From NCBI GenBank assembly GCA_001972305.1, contig BDDD01000903.1, forward strand, positions 92,501 through 156,500: 64,000 bases of DNA, given 5' to 3'. Under the pieces are notes generated by a model. The model did no database searches, was not told where the DNA came from, and saw only the letters and a program-made list of their open reading frames with translations. How positions within the stretch are numbered: position 1 is the stretch's first letter; the number at the start of each line of letters is the position of its first letter. Position numbers and translations under genes: made by a program. This stretch comes from Cephalotus follicularis. Lineage: Eukaryota > Streptophyta > Magnoliopsida > Oxalidales > Cephalotaceae. This document shows positions 12,122 through 22,643 of this stretch, piece by piece.

Positions 12122-12424
12122 TCTAGCATCTCCCATTGCGATACCATCGCACTGGCAACCATAGCCTTGCAGCTCAAGGCATCAGCGACTACATTCACTT
12201 TCCCCGAGTGGTACTGAACACTGCAATCATAATCATTAAAGAATTTTACCCACCTGCGCTGTCTCATGTTCAGTGTGTCCTGACAAAACAGGTACCTCAA
12301 ACTCTTATGATCGGTAAAGATCTCAAACTGCGCCCCATAAAGATAGTGCCTCCACTTCTGAAGGGCGAAGATAATAGCCGCAAGTTCAAGGTCATGAGTC
12401 GGGTAGTTTTCTTCATACGGCTTT
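12122..12424 (-). pseudogene. TE-D RNase H fragment
   Basis: This piece encodes the C-terminal half of the RNase H domain, which removes RNA from the cDNA hybrid: the [17 protein letters not shown]-like region on the right and [28 protein letters not shown] and AMVSQWEML on the left. It is bordered by TE-E on the left (TCTAG duplication) and TE-F on the right (GCTTT duplication). Its upstream codons resume at 19069. No internal stop is obvious in this piece. Confidence 0.85.
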
Positions 12425-12659
12425 TGTAACGCCCCCGATCCGAGCCCACTTTAAGCTCAAAGCGAACCTCGGGGTCGGTACGTTACGTGGGGTGAAACCT
12501 TAATCATCAAATCGTTTAATCATTTGATGATCTATTTCATATCATTTAATCTTAACTTAGATTTAAAACCTAACATTATTACTCAACAACTTCACAGGAT
12601 CACATATGCTTAAATCTTTGAAACACCAATTTCACAATTTCATATTCTCATTATCATGA

Positions 12660-14966
12660 TCGTTTCTAATACCTTTACATTTGTACATCACTTAACATGT
12701 ATCCTTTCACAGCGGAAAAACATAAACTTATTACATCAATAAACAATCATATACTATCCTTTATCATTAACTTCTCATACTCTCAAGACATCATCATCTT
12801 ATGTAAAAAAACATCATAGCCTATAGCATTCGATTCCTTACTTTAACATCTATACATCGTCTATTATAAAAAATTACACAGCGGAAAACATACACATATG
12901 ACATAAAAGCATAACACTTCGTAGTATTAATTACTTTCTTTCCTTACTCTTCTTTCGCGAACTTCCACTAAAGCTCGCAACTTCACGTTCAACGTTTCCT
13001 GGAAGATTTGTTTGAAAACAAGACATTGAAAGGAGTGAGATTTTAAGAGCTCAGTAAGAATCATAGTCATAAAACGTTATCGAAGTCCATTAATTTTGAT
13101 AATTTATATCAAAACATTTCAACATCATACATTTCGTAATATCTTTGAAAATCATCTTCTAGTTTTATAAAACCAGAACATTTCTGAACTCATACATTTT
13201 CTGGTATATATAACCAGCATACTTGAAAGCAATCAAAAACGTTTTCCAATCAACTTTTCTTTTGGCTTGTATCACAGCCACACTTGAAAACATCGATAAA
13301 ATCATTTTCTTCACATCCATAAACAAAACATCTTTAAAACACTTTTTCTGTTCATATCTCATGAAACAGAACATTTCATAAAACTTGGTGGTCGTGAACC
13401 TCTAACGAACCCTCTTACACCGCTTCGCCGGGGCATTGTGCACTCCCCGATTACTATCCTTACATCACATGCATGTCCGCGAGCACTTTACGCTCCATTA
13501 ACAATAATCCATCTCGGATTCTTTCTCTTGGTTCATTTATTAATCTTTACTAGATTAATCCTCACTGGATCGCAATCCAGTAGTTGTTCATTCATTTCAT
13601 AAAACATTTTATAAAACATTTCTTATACTTTGAGTGACCAGGTCAAAGTGTTCATAACACATTTCTCTTCATAAAACATTTCTCTTCATTTGAGTAATTA
13701 ACTCAAATGCATTCATAAAACATTTCTCTTCATTTGAGTAGTTAACTCAAATGCATTCATAAAATCATTTCATAAAATCTTTTCGTTTCTAATACCTTTA
13801 CATTTGTACATCACTTAACATGTATCCTTTCACAGCGGAAAAACATAAACTTATTACATCAATAAACAATCATATACTATCCTTTATCATTAACTTCTCA
13901 TACTCTCAAGACATCATCATCTTATGTAAAAAAACATCATAGCCTATAGCATTCGATTCCTTACTTTAACATCTATACATCGTCTATTATAAAAAATTAC
14001 ACAGCGGAAAACATACACATATGACATAAAAGCATAACACTTCGTAGTATTAATTACTTTCTTTCCTTACTCTTCTTTCGCGAACTTCCACTAAAGCTCG
14101 CAACTTCACGTTCAACGTTTCCTGGAAGATTTGTTTGAAAACAAGACATTGAAAGGAGTGAGATTTTAAGAGCTCAGTAAGAATCATAGTCATAAAACGT
14201 TATCGAAGTCCATTAATTTTGATAATTTATATCAAAACATTTCAACATCATACATTTCGTAATATCTTTGAAAATCATCTTCTAGTTTTATAAAACCAGA
14301 ACATTTCTGAACTCATACATTTTCTGGTATATATAACCAGCATACTTGAAAGCAATCAAAAACGTTTTCCAATCAACTTTTCTTTTGGCTTGTATCACAG
14401 CCACACTTGAAAACATCGATAAAATCATTTTCTTCACATCCATAAACAAAACATCTTTAAAACACTTTTTCTGTTCATATCTCATGAAACAGAACATTTC
14501 ATAAAACTTGGTGGTCGTGAACCTCTAACGAACCCTCTTACACCGCTTCGCCGGGGCATTGTGCACTCCCCGATTACTATCCTTACATCACATGCATGTC
14601 CGCGAGCACTTTACGCTCCATTAACAATAATCCATCTCGGATTCTTTCTCTTGGTTCATTTATTAATCTTTACTAGATTAATCCTCACTGGATCGCAATC
14701 CAGTAGTTGTTCATTCATTTCATAAAACATTTTATAAAACATTTCTTATACTTTGAGTGACCAGGTCAAAGTGTTCATAACACATTTCTCTTCATAAAAC
14801 ATTTCTCTTCATTTGAGTAATTAACTCAAATGCATTCATAAAACATTTCTCTTCATAAAACATTTCTCTTCATTTGAGTAATTAACTCAAATGCATTCAT
14901 AAAACATTTCTCTTCATTTGAGTAGTTAACTCAAATGCATTCATAAAATCATTTCATAAAATCTTT
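12660..14966. repeat. Tandem duplication of about 1123 bp
   Basis: Unit 1 (12660-13782) and unit 2 (13783 to about 14966) match base for base over long stretches; for example the reading frames at 13165-13374 and 14288-14497 translate identically. The second unit is about 61 bp longer through one extra copy of a short repeat carrying the TTTGAGTAATTAACTCAAA palindrome (near 14850). The right-hand junction joins AAAATCTTT to CGTTTCTAATACC, with TTCTAATACC-like microhomology. It could be real or an assembly artefact. Confidence 0.9.
13035..13053 (-). promoter_or_regulatory. Conserved LTR hairpin, TE-F
   Basis: TGAG, 11 nt, CTCA on the sense strand with flanks like those in TE-E (TTACTGAGCT on one side, CTCCTTTCAATG on the other). 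It is repeated at 14159-14176 by the tandem duplication. Confidence 0.4.
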
Positions 14967-16235
14967 CTTAATACCTTGAGTGATCAGTTCAAAGCATTCG
15001 TAAAACATCATCGTAAAATATTTCTAAAACTGGTTTCTCATGTAGAAACCTTCATTTCATTTCCTTTCACAATTCATAAAACATTTCTCATCACTTTGAG
15101 TAATTAACTCAAAAACCTTAGAAAACAATTTTGCATAACTTTTCTAAATCTTGAATTTCATATAGAAATAATCACTTTCATAGAAAACGTAAAACATCAA
15201 AGTTAGAGCAGACATCTCAATGAATCTATAGAGATAAAAATCATAAAACTCCACTGAGAAACGAAGCTGCAATGAATTTTTAAAGTTGCAGTTTCCTTTT
15301 GAAAATAGGACCTGAGTAGTAGAAGAAAACATAGCTTTTCATCAAGAATTCGATAGAATTTCGAGATGCATAAAACATAACAGTTAAAGTAGACATCTTG
15401 TAGTTTTCAAAACATTAAACCATTAAATATTTCATCAAGAACTTAGCAAGATATGAAGTAAACTATCTGCTGCATAATTTGGAAGTAAAACAGAGGAATA
15501 ACTTTGATAAAATGGGTATAGAATCTCCTTACCTCACTTGATCTCCTTCTCTTCTTCTCTCCCTCGAATTCTCCCTCTTCAATCTCAGAATAAAGCAACC
15601 TTTTGCTCAGCTGAAGATACACATACATATATAGGAGAGGCAAACTTGGAGGCCAAGCTTGCATGGTGTCATCCATGACCTCACCCATGTGAGCTTGCCT
15701 CCATGTGATTAAATTCAATCAATTCAACTGATGCCACCTGCCCTTTTTACCAAAATACCATAAGTCTTCCATCCCTTGCTTGACACGTGTCCCTCGATCC
15801 CTTTAATTCTTCCGAAACAGGGTAAAAAGCTAGAATTATGCACCTAACACAGGGCAAAGCGTCGACTCTTTATCTCTAAGCGTCGACGGTCACGGCCTTA
15901 TACTGAGTTCTTCAACTTATATCCCGACTAAAGCGCTGACGCTTTACTACAAAGCGTCGCCGCTTTAAGTCTCCTCCAGGTCAACCTCAATACTTTATCT
16001 CGAAGCGTCGTCCGTTAAACTTGAAGCGCCGACGCTTAACTTCAATGCGTCGCCGCTTTCATCCAAGCGTCATCGGTTAGAGGCATATGTCCAATTTTCC
16101 CTTGCACTGGTTTAAAGCGCCATTAGGAGGGGTCAAAGCGTCGACCGTTACTACCCAAGCGTCGACGCTTTAAGTGCAACTGTCGGCGCTTAAGACAGTT
16201 TTCCTTCTCGTCACTTAGACAAATTAAATTTTCTT

Positions 16236-16330
16236 CAGGGGGCGCTACCCCCCGAATCCCTACCCGGTGATCGGGCAACGGGACCCCACGTCCGCTCACC
16301 GGGGAGCGGAACCCCCGAACCCCCCAAGCG
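16236..16330. other. GC-rich insert in TE-F LTR
   Basis: About 95 bp are strongly GC-rich (runs such as GGGGGCGCTACCCCCCG and ACCGGGGAGCGGAACCCCC) inside an AT-rich LTR. The related LTR TE-E lacks it at the matching position. It has partial inverted symmetry (CCCGGTGATCGGG). Origin unknown. Confidence 0.6.
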
Positions 16331-16428
16331 TAGGGTCATACTACGGGTCCCTTCTAATATTTGCCAATTACACAATAGAAATCCTCTTTCCATAGTTAAT
16401 ATCTTTAATGGAAATTCGGGTCATTACA

Positions 16429-16450
16429 ATCTACCCTCCTTACAAAAATT
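16429..16450 (-). other. TE-F polypurine tract
   Basis: TTTTGTAAGGAGGGTAGAT on the minus strand precedes the LTR start at 16428. Confidence 0.75.
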
Positions 16451-18963
16451 TTGTCCTCAAAATTTGTTATACCTTATACTTAAAAGACGAGGGTATTCAT
16501 GTCTCATTACTTCCTCCAATTTCCAAGTGGCTTCATAGACTTCATTATTTCTCCATATCACTTTTCCAAACAGAAAAGTTGTGGTCCGTAAAACTTGTTC
16601 TTTTAATCAAAAACTCTCCAATAGTTCAATGTATCACGGACTAAGCTTTTCCTTTTTGTCAATTCTCTTTACTCCCTTTTAAGGCAAAACTTTTAAGAAA
16701 AACAAGATCCCTTACTTCCAATTATAACTCCTTTCGTCTCTTATCCGCATAACTCTTTTTATTCACTTTAGGCTTCTAGTAGGTGATCCCTTACTATCTC
16801 AATTGTTCTTTGTACCATTTCTGTTTCAAACAATTTCCTTCCTGTTTCTTCTTCCCATACATAAGCGTTCAACATCTCCGTCTACTATCTCCTTGAGCAT
16901 CCGAATCATCAACTTGATGCAGCTTAACTCTTTTCACTAAAGATGGTTGAGATATTAATTGACATAATTAATCTTCTTCTCTTTGCCTTTTAAGTTCCAA
17001 ACTCAAACTTTTGAAATACCTTGATAACTCGTCTTGTGTGGAACTCATCGTTGCCAACTTTCCCATGCTCTTGTGACTTAAAGCAGTTCCCACGAAATTC
17101 GTTTTCTCCCGACATATAAACATTCAACACCTCTGCCCGTTGTCTTCTTTAAACTTCGAATCATCAAACTAACACTGCTTGATTCGTTAGTTCAACTAAA
17201 GATGAACTACAACTTGAGATAAGAAAGCTATTTCTCCTTGCTTCCTAACTTCCAAGTTCAAACTTTGGAAATCCCTTAATAACTTCTCTTGTGTGATAAT
17301 CATTGCTGTCAAAACCTTTATGCTCTTGTGGCTCAAAACATCCAACAAGACGTTCTCTTTTCCTGGATGGTACACTCATAATCCTTAAGACTCCAAGAAA
17401 CTCTCTTCGCGTTGATCAGACCATTCGAACTTAACATTCTTTCGTGTCACCCTTGCAAGAGGGTTCGCAATGCGAGAGAAACTTTCAACGAACCTTCGGT
17501 AGTAGCTTATCAATCCAAGAAAACTTCATATTTCTGCTTCCAACATTGGTCTTTACCATTCTTTTGTTGTCATAGTCTTACCAGGGACCATTAAAATACC
17601 TTCTTTTGAAATTACATGGCCCAAGAAGGATACTTCCTTCATCCAACATTGGCACTTACTGAACTTAGTATACAATTGTTCCCTCCTAAAAGTTTGCATC
17701 ACCTTGGTCAAATGCTCTTTATGTTCCACTTGACTTTTGGAGTATACCAAAATACCGTCGCTAAAAACCACCTCGAACTAATCCAACAATATGCTGAATA
17801 CTTTATTCACCAAATCCATGAAAACAACTGGAGTATTTGCCAATCCAAATGATATTACCAAAACTCGAGGTGTCCATATCTTGTCCGAAAAGCAGTTTTC
17901 GGTACCTCCCACTTCTTGACCTTTACTTGATGATAACCTGATTGAAGGTCGATTTTAAGCATTCTTAAGTTGATCCAACAGATCGTCGATCCTTAGCAAT
18001 CTGTACATAGTCTCATTGTCTCGTCTTTCTTCCTTACAAACAACATCGGTGCATCTCATAGCGCTACACTCTGTCGGACAAATCCTTTATTCAAAAAGCT
18101 CTTGCAACTGATTCTTAACTCCTTTTAACTTGGTTGGTGCCATACGATAGGGACTTTCTGAAATCGGAGTCATCCTGGTTACTAAATCCATTGCAAACTC
18201 TGTCTCTTGATCAAGTAGTATGTCTGGTATATCTTCAAGAAACACATCCATAAAATCCTTAACCATGTGAACATCTTCCATCTTCGTCCTTTCTTCCTTA
18301 GCGTTCACCGCCTAAGCAAGGTAACCTTCCCAGCCGCTTTTCGATAATCGTCCAGAGGATTGCTGATATGAAACTTAGGGGTTTACTGACTTTTGGGCCC
18401 TGGTAAACAACTCCGGTTGATTGGTTATTGAAACTTATCGTTTTTTTTATACCAATCAACAAAAACATGATTCACCACTTCATTAGACCTTCATTTCTTA
18501 CTGACTTCCATGCCTGCCACAACGTCATTAGAATTGTCCATATTTTTATATGTCATGACGTATATACTAACTGATGCTCTGAGTTATAGAACTCCATTCT
18601 CTCTCTCTCCATTAGACCTTCATTTCTTACTGCTGTAGCTAGAGGATTCACCCACCTTCTTCTTTCCTTGTCCTTGGTCCTTTCTCTTTTGTTGGTATTT
18701 CGGATTATTTCATCCATCAACACCGCTTCGTAGGTTTGCAGATCCTACGCTATCAACAAACGTTGGGTTTTAAACCCTTGCAAACTGATTCGCTCTTCTT
18801 TGCTCCGTTGACACCATGTGAGCCGCATATCGAGACAACCTCGTAACTTCGCCTTGTACAGAGCTATCGATTCGGACTTACCTTCTTCCAATCGAAGAAA
18901 GTCCTCTTCCATCTTATCCTTCATCAGCTAAGGAAAATATCCGTCCATAAATATTTCCTTAAA
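16451..18963 (-). pseudogene. TE-F degenerate pol
   Basis: Two patches are recognisable. At 17553-17771 is reverse transcriptase (GILVYSKSQVEHKEHL, YTKFSKCQCW, EVSFLGHVISKEGI). At 18087-18308 is the protease/RT linker (FMDVFLEDIPDILL, TPISESPYRMAPTKL). The rest, which should hold integrase and RNase H on the left and gag on the right, is too mutated to read confidently by eye, with many stops and frameshifts. This decay is much worse than in TE-D, into which it inserted. Either TE-F came from an already degenerate source copied in trans, or it decayed faster. Confidence 0.7.
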
Positions 18964-19063
18964 CGTAGGGTCATACTACGGGTACCTTCAAATATTTGCC
19001 AATTACACACTAACAATCCTCTTTCCATAGTTAATATCTTTAATGGAAATTCGGGTCATTACA
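18964..19063 (-). repeat. TE-F 5' LTR remnant (100 bp)
   Basis: The sequence is a close copy of 16327-16428 (ACGTAGGGTCATACTACGGG through TCGGGTCATTACA). It is immediately followed by the GCTTT target duplication, so the true outer end of the element is preserved although the rest of this LTR is deleted. Confidence 0.88.
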
Positions 19064-19068
19064 GCTTT

Positions 19069-19983
19069 AGCTTCCTCCAGGCATATGAAATCACTCTGCC
19101 TCGCTGCATCAATACACAACCCAAACCCTTAGCTGATGCATCACTGTAGACCGCGAAGCCCTCATTACCGTCAGGTAATGCCAAGACAGGAGCGGAAACC
19201 GACCGTTCCTTCAGTTCACGGAAACTAGCTTCACAGTCTTCGTCCTAGACAAAAGGGGTCTTCTTTTGGGTCAGTCTAGTCAAGGGTTCGGCTATCCTTG
19301 AAAAGTTCTGGATGAACCTCCTGTAATATCCCTCCAATCCAAGGAAACTGCGCACCTCCATCACATTCTTTGGTTGTGGCCAGTCTTGTACCACGTCAGT
19401 CTTTGACGGATCCACCGTTAAGCCTTCCCCAGATACGATGTGACCAAGAAAGATCACATGATCAAGGCAGAACTCGCACTTGCCGAACTTGGCATACAAC
19501 CGATGTTCTCTGAGAACTTGCAGTACTAGCCTCAGATGATGAGCGTGCTCCTCCTCACTCCTCGAATATACCAGTATGTCATCGATAAATACCACAAAAA
19601 ACAGGTCCAGGTATGGTCGGAATACGTCATTCATCAATGACATGAAAGCTGCCAGTGCATTGGTATCACCGAACGGCATCACCAAGAACTCGTAATGACC
19701 ATACTGTGTTCGGAAGCCAGTCTTCTCAATGTCTCCTTCCCTTACTCTCAGTTGGTGATAACCTGACCTCAAGTCGAGCTTGGAAAACACCCTTGATCCT
19801 TGCAACTGGTCAAACAATTCCTCGATGTGGGGTAAAGGGTATTTGTTCTTGATAGTTGCCTTGTTCAACATTCTGTAATCGATGCAGAGCCTCATCGACC
19901 CATCCTTCTTCTTGACAAACAGTACAGGCGCTCCCCACGGGGAAACACTAGGTCGAATAAAACCTTATCGATCAGATTTGCAA
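19069..19983 (-). pseudogene. TE-D reverse transcriptase and RNase H start
   Basis: The open stretch 19245-19895 encodes the RT palm and thumb: [62 protein letters not shown] (the F/Y-x-D-D active site) and [15 protein letters not shown]. RNase H begins at about 19240 down to 19069 (VLALPDGNE, DASAKGLGCVLMQ). A TAG at 19245-19247 replaces a tryptophan after TPFV, and stops plus a frameshift at about 19930-19983 break the link to the gag-protease frame. Right of it lies gag-protease; left of it TE-F interrupts the gene. Confidence 0.9.
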
Positions 19984-21837
19984 CTACAATTTCAGTTCCC
20001 TCAATTCTGCAGGGGCCATCCTATATGGTGCGTTAGAAATAGGAGTTGTACCTGGTATAAGATCGATAACAAACTCCATATTTCTCTTCGGTGGCAAAGA
20101 TCCTAAGTCATAAGGAAATACATCTGGAAATTCGCACACAACTGGAATTCCCTCCAAGCTCAAGCCCTTCTCTTTCCTTCGATCAATCACGTAGGCTAGA
20201 TATCCCTCGCATCCCTTCTCTAGGTATCTCGATGCTCGAATAAAGGAAATGATCGGTGTTGAGAACCCTTTGTCTCCCTTGAATTGAAAAGTCGTTCCGT
20301 CGGGCAGACAAAAATCCACAGTTTTATTATAGCTATCCATACGAGCACGGTGTGCTGATAGCCAATCCATCCCCAATATAACATCGAAGTCATGGATTGG
20401 CAGCACTATCAAATCTGCATACAAGGGAATGCCTGCCATAGACATCTCACAACTCCTATATATCGAATCAGTATACATAGAAACCCCGGTCGGTGTACTC
20501 ACATCAAGTATGTATGACATGCACTCAGGGGTGACATCTAAGCAAGATGCAAAACGTGCAGATATAAAAGAATGCGATGCTCCAGAATCCATCAATACCC
20601 TAGCAGAAAAACCATATATGTACAGAGTACCTCCAACAACAGAAGTTGACTCTGGAACCTCTGTCTGAGAAAGTACAAAAACTCTACCTTTTGCGATGCC
20701 CTTGTCGGTGTCCTTCCTCTGTGACGGTCCCACCGCCGCACCACTACTACTCCCCGACCCAGTAGGCGCTGTAGCAGAACTCTTTGGACAGTCCTTCACC
20801 GAATGACCAGGTGCCCCGCACCTCAAGCACCAACCATTGAACCTCCAGCAATCTTTCTGTCGGTGGCCGGTACGACCACAACAATAGCAACCTCCGGATC
20901 TAGCATTACTCCCTTGGCTAGGAGTACCCTGTGAAGCTGTCTGTTGAGACTTGTTCTTAGATGACTTCGTCGGACAACCACCGTCTTGCCATTTCGATGA
21001 TGCCGATCGGGACTGTGTAGGACTCTGTTTACTCTGCTGTGCGCGAGCTCTCTCAGCCCAGTCTTCACTAGATATTGTCTCCAACAGTCTTGCTTTCTGA
21101 GCAACCTCCACAAAAGTCCTCAGTTCTATAGCTCTAATCCTTAACCGAAGATCCGGTCGCAGACCTCTCAGGAATCTTCGAATCTTCTTCTCTTCATCGG
21201 CTACCAGATAAGGTGAATGTCTGGCTAGATCCATGAACCTTGCTTGATATTCTTCCACAGTCATCTCTCCCTGTCGTAACCCCAAGAGCTCCGTCTCTCG
21301 TCGCTCTTGCTCAATACGCGGAACATAAGCCTCCAAGAACTCTGTCTGGAATCTGTCCCAAGTGCCGTCCAGCCTCTGTGATTCCCATTTTTCCTTGACC
21401 ATCTCCCACCAATGGGTGGCCTCACCCCATAGGCGGTACACAGCAAACTTCAGCTTTTGAGTATCAGTACAGCCCATCACTTCAAAGATTTTCTCCAAGT
21501 CCTGCAGCCATCTCTCAGCAATCGTAGCATAAAATTCTCCCCAGAAGCTGGGTGGATTCAGCTTCATGAACTTTTCAATATCTCTCCCAAACTGGTTACC
21601 ATCCTCCCCCGGGCAGTGGTCGGGAGCCCTATGTTGCGGTCGAGCTTGCGCGTAGTACTGGCGCATCTCCTCCGCATTAGCCCTATTAAAGGCCATCTGT
21701 TGCTGGAAATAGTCCGCAATCCAGGCCATTGGATCTTTGTCATCTCGGGGAATATTCAACCCTTGCGGAATGTTTGCTTCCTTAGGGGCATTAGCTCCAA
21801 CGGCTCTAGCCCTAGCATGTGTTCTCCTTTGGTCCAT
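19984..21837 (-). CDS. TE-D gag-protease open reading frame (617 codons)
   Basis: This is the best-preserved coding unit in the window. Residues about 60-290 form the retrotransposon gag (capsid) domain with ERWLQDLEKIFEVMGC, FAVYRLWGEATHWWE and FLEAYVPRIEQERRETEL. Two CCHC zinc knuckles follow (C317-C320-H325-C330 and C337-C340-H345-C350), which bind RNA in the nucleocapsid. Then comes an aspartic protease with VLMDSGASHSFI (D417-S418-G419) and [11 protein letters not shown]. The C-terminus reaches the [10 protein letters not shown] linker to RT, where the frame is lost. The start is the first ATG about 100 bp downstream of the primer site. Gag could in principle be made, but the LTR promoter is split by TE-G. 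Confidence 0.9.
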   Translation of the reverse strand: MDQRRTHARARAVGANAPKEANIPQGLNIPRDDKDPMAWIADYFQQQMAFNRANAEEMRQYYAQARPQHRAPDHCPGEDGNQFGRDIEKFMKLNPPSFWGEFYATIAERWLQDLEKIFEVMGCTDTQKLKFAVYRLWGEATHWWEMVKEKWESQRLDGTWDRFQTEFLEAYVPRIEQERRETELLGLRQGEMTVEEYQARFMDLARHSPYLVADEEKKIRRFLRGLRPDLRLRIRAIELRTFVEVAQKARLLETISSEDWAERARAQQSKQSPTQSRSASSKWQDGGCPTKSSKNKSQQTASQGTPSQGSNARSGGCYCCGRTGHRQKDCWRFNGWCLRCGAPGHSVKDCPKSSATAPTGSGSSSGAAVGPSQRKDTDKGIAKGRVFVLSQTEVPESTSVVGGTLYIYGFSARVLMDSGASHSFISARFASCLDVTPECMSYILDVSTPTGVSMYTDSIYRSCEMSMAGIPLYADLIVLPIHDFDVILGMDWLSAHRARMDSYNKTVDFCLPDGTTFQFKGDKGFSTPIISFIRASRYLEKGCEGYLAYVIDRRKEKGLSLEGIPVVCEFPDVFPYDLGSLPPKRNMEFVIDLIPGTTPISNAPYRMAPAELRELKL

Positions 21838-21917
21838 TGGTTCCTATGAGAAAGTTGACGGTTAGTCACGACTTTAGGAAAACAATTCATTAATTGCCAA
21901 GGAAAGTATCCTAGCTA

Positions 21918-21936
21918 AGCATATATGGAATATGCT
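21918..21936 (-). promoter_or_regulatory. Leader hairpin overlapping the primer site, TE-D
   Basis: On the sense strand AGCATATTCCATATATGCT can fold into a 7-bp stem with a 5-nt loop. Its first bases are the last bases of the primer-binding site. The same 19 nt occur in TE-G and TE-K. Confidence 0.5.
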
Positions 21937-21945
21937 CTGATACCA
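21934..21945 (-). other. TE-D primer-binding site
   Basis: TGGTATCAGAGC on the minus strand is complementary to the 3' end of plant initiator tRNA-Met and lies four bases after the LTR end (TGTGACA at 21950). Confidence 0.9.
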
Positions 21946-21949
21946 CTGC

Positions 21950-22643
21950 TGTCACACCCCATTTAATGAGAAGGCAATATTAAAGCAGTAAAGGCAATTA
22001 ACATGCAAATACAGCTTATGCGAATACCATAAAATTTAAACTTTTCCCAGGAACATCAGTTGCGGAAGCATAAAAATTCATAAGCTGTAAGCTCGTAACG
22101 TGCATCCCATACTGCACATTACCCGATACAAGTTCATCATTGTTAATAGCCCACAAAATGGAGCGTGATCACAATACAAGGTTAAATCCCATCATTAACA
22201 AAACCATAAGTACAACACATTGGTCCATAAACAAGCTCGGTTTATTACAAAACATGAGAAAGTAAAACCTTGAACAAAACATCATAACAACTTGTTCTTT
22301 GTCCCTGCCAGTCCAGCACCGGTCCACTACATCAATTTGTAAAGTAGGGGGTTAGCCTTTGTCCTTACTCGGCTAAGTCATAAAAGTAGCTCGGGATCAA
22401 CATTAGATGCATGTCATGTAATGTATGCAAAAAGGATACAGTGCAGGAAATACCAGTTTATCTATATATATGAGAAATATATATATTTTAGCAGTACAGT
22501 AAAATATCAGTGGGTACATATATAAGAAAATATATGTATGCAAGAGCGGTACAGTAGTGATCCAGCCAGGATCACATCCACAATCACAGTAATGTCCGTC
22601 AAGGACCAACAGGCAGTACAGTATGTCCGTAAAGGACCACAAC
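21950..22643 (-). repeat. TE-D 5' LTR, part 1
   Basis: This is the end-proximal part of the 5' LTR, matching 5890-6580. It is broken at 22643 by TE-G with an ACAAC duplication and continues at 32969. The conserved hairpin is at 22352-22376. Confidence 0.9.

Larger units (their letters stand above)
12425..16428 (-). repeat. TE-F 3' LTR (4004 bp, with internal duplication)
   Basis: It runs from TGTAATGACCCG at 16428 (minus strand) to GGGGGCGTTACA at 12425. The length is inflated by a tandem duplication at 12660-14966. AAGCGTCGACGCTT-type palindromes cluster at 15855-16190, and a GC-rich stretch lies at 16236-16330. Hairpins of the TE-E type lie at 13035-13053 and, in the duplicate, 14159-14176. 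Confidence 0.85.
12425..19063 (-). mobile_element. TE-F: degenerate chromovirus nested in TE-D
   Basis: It is flanked by GCTTT at 12420-12424 and 19064-19068. It has a 4.0-kb 3' LTR (12425-16428), a polypurine tract, 2.5 kb of strongly degenerate pol, and only the first 100 bp of the 5' LTR (18964-19063). Most of the 5' LTR, the primer site and much of gag are deleted. The 3' LTR contains a 1.1-kb tandem duplication. The LTR ends are related to TE-E. Confidence 0.88.
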
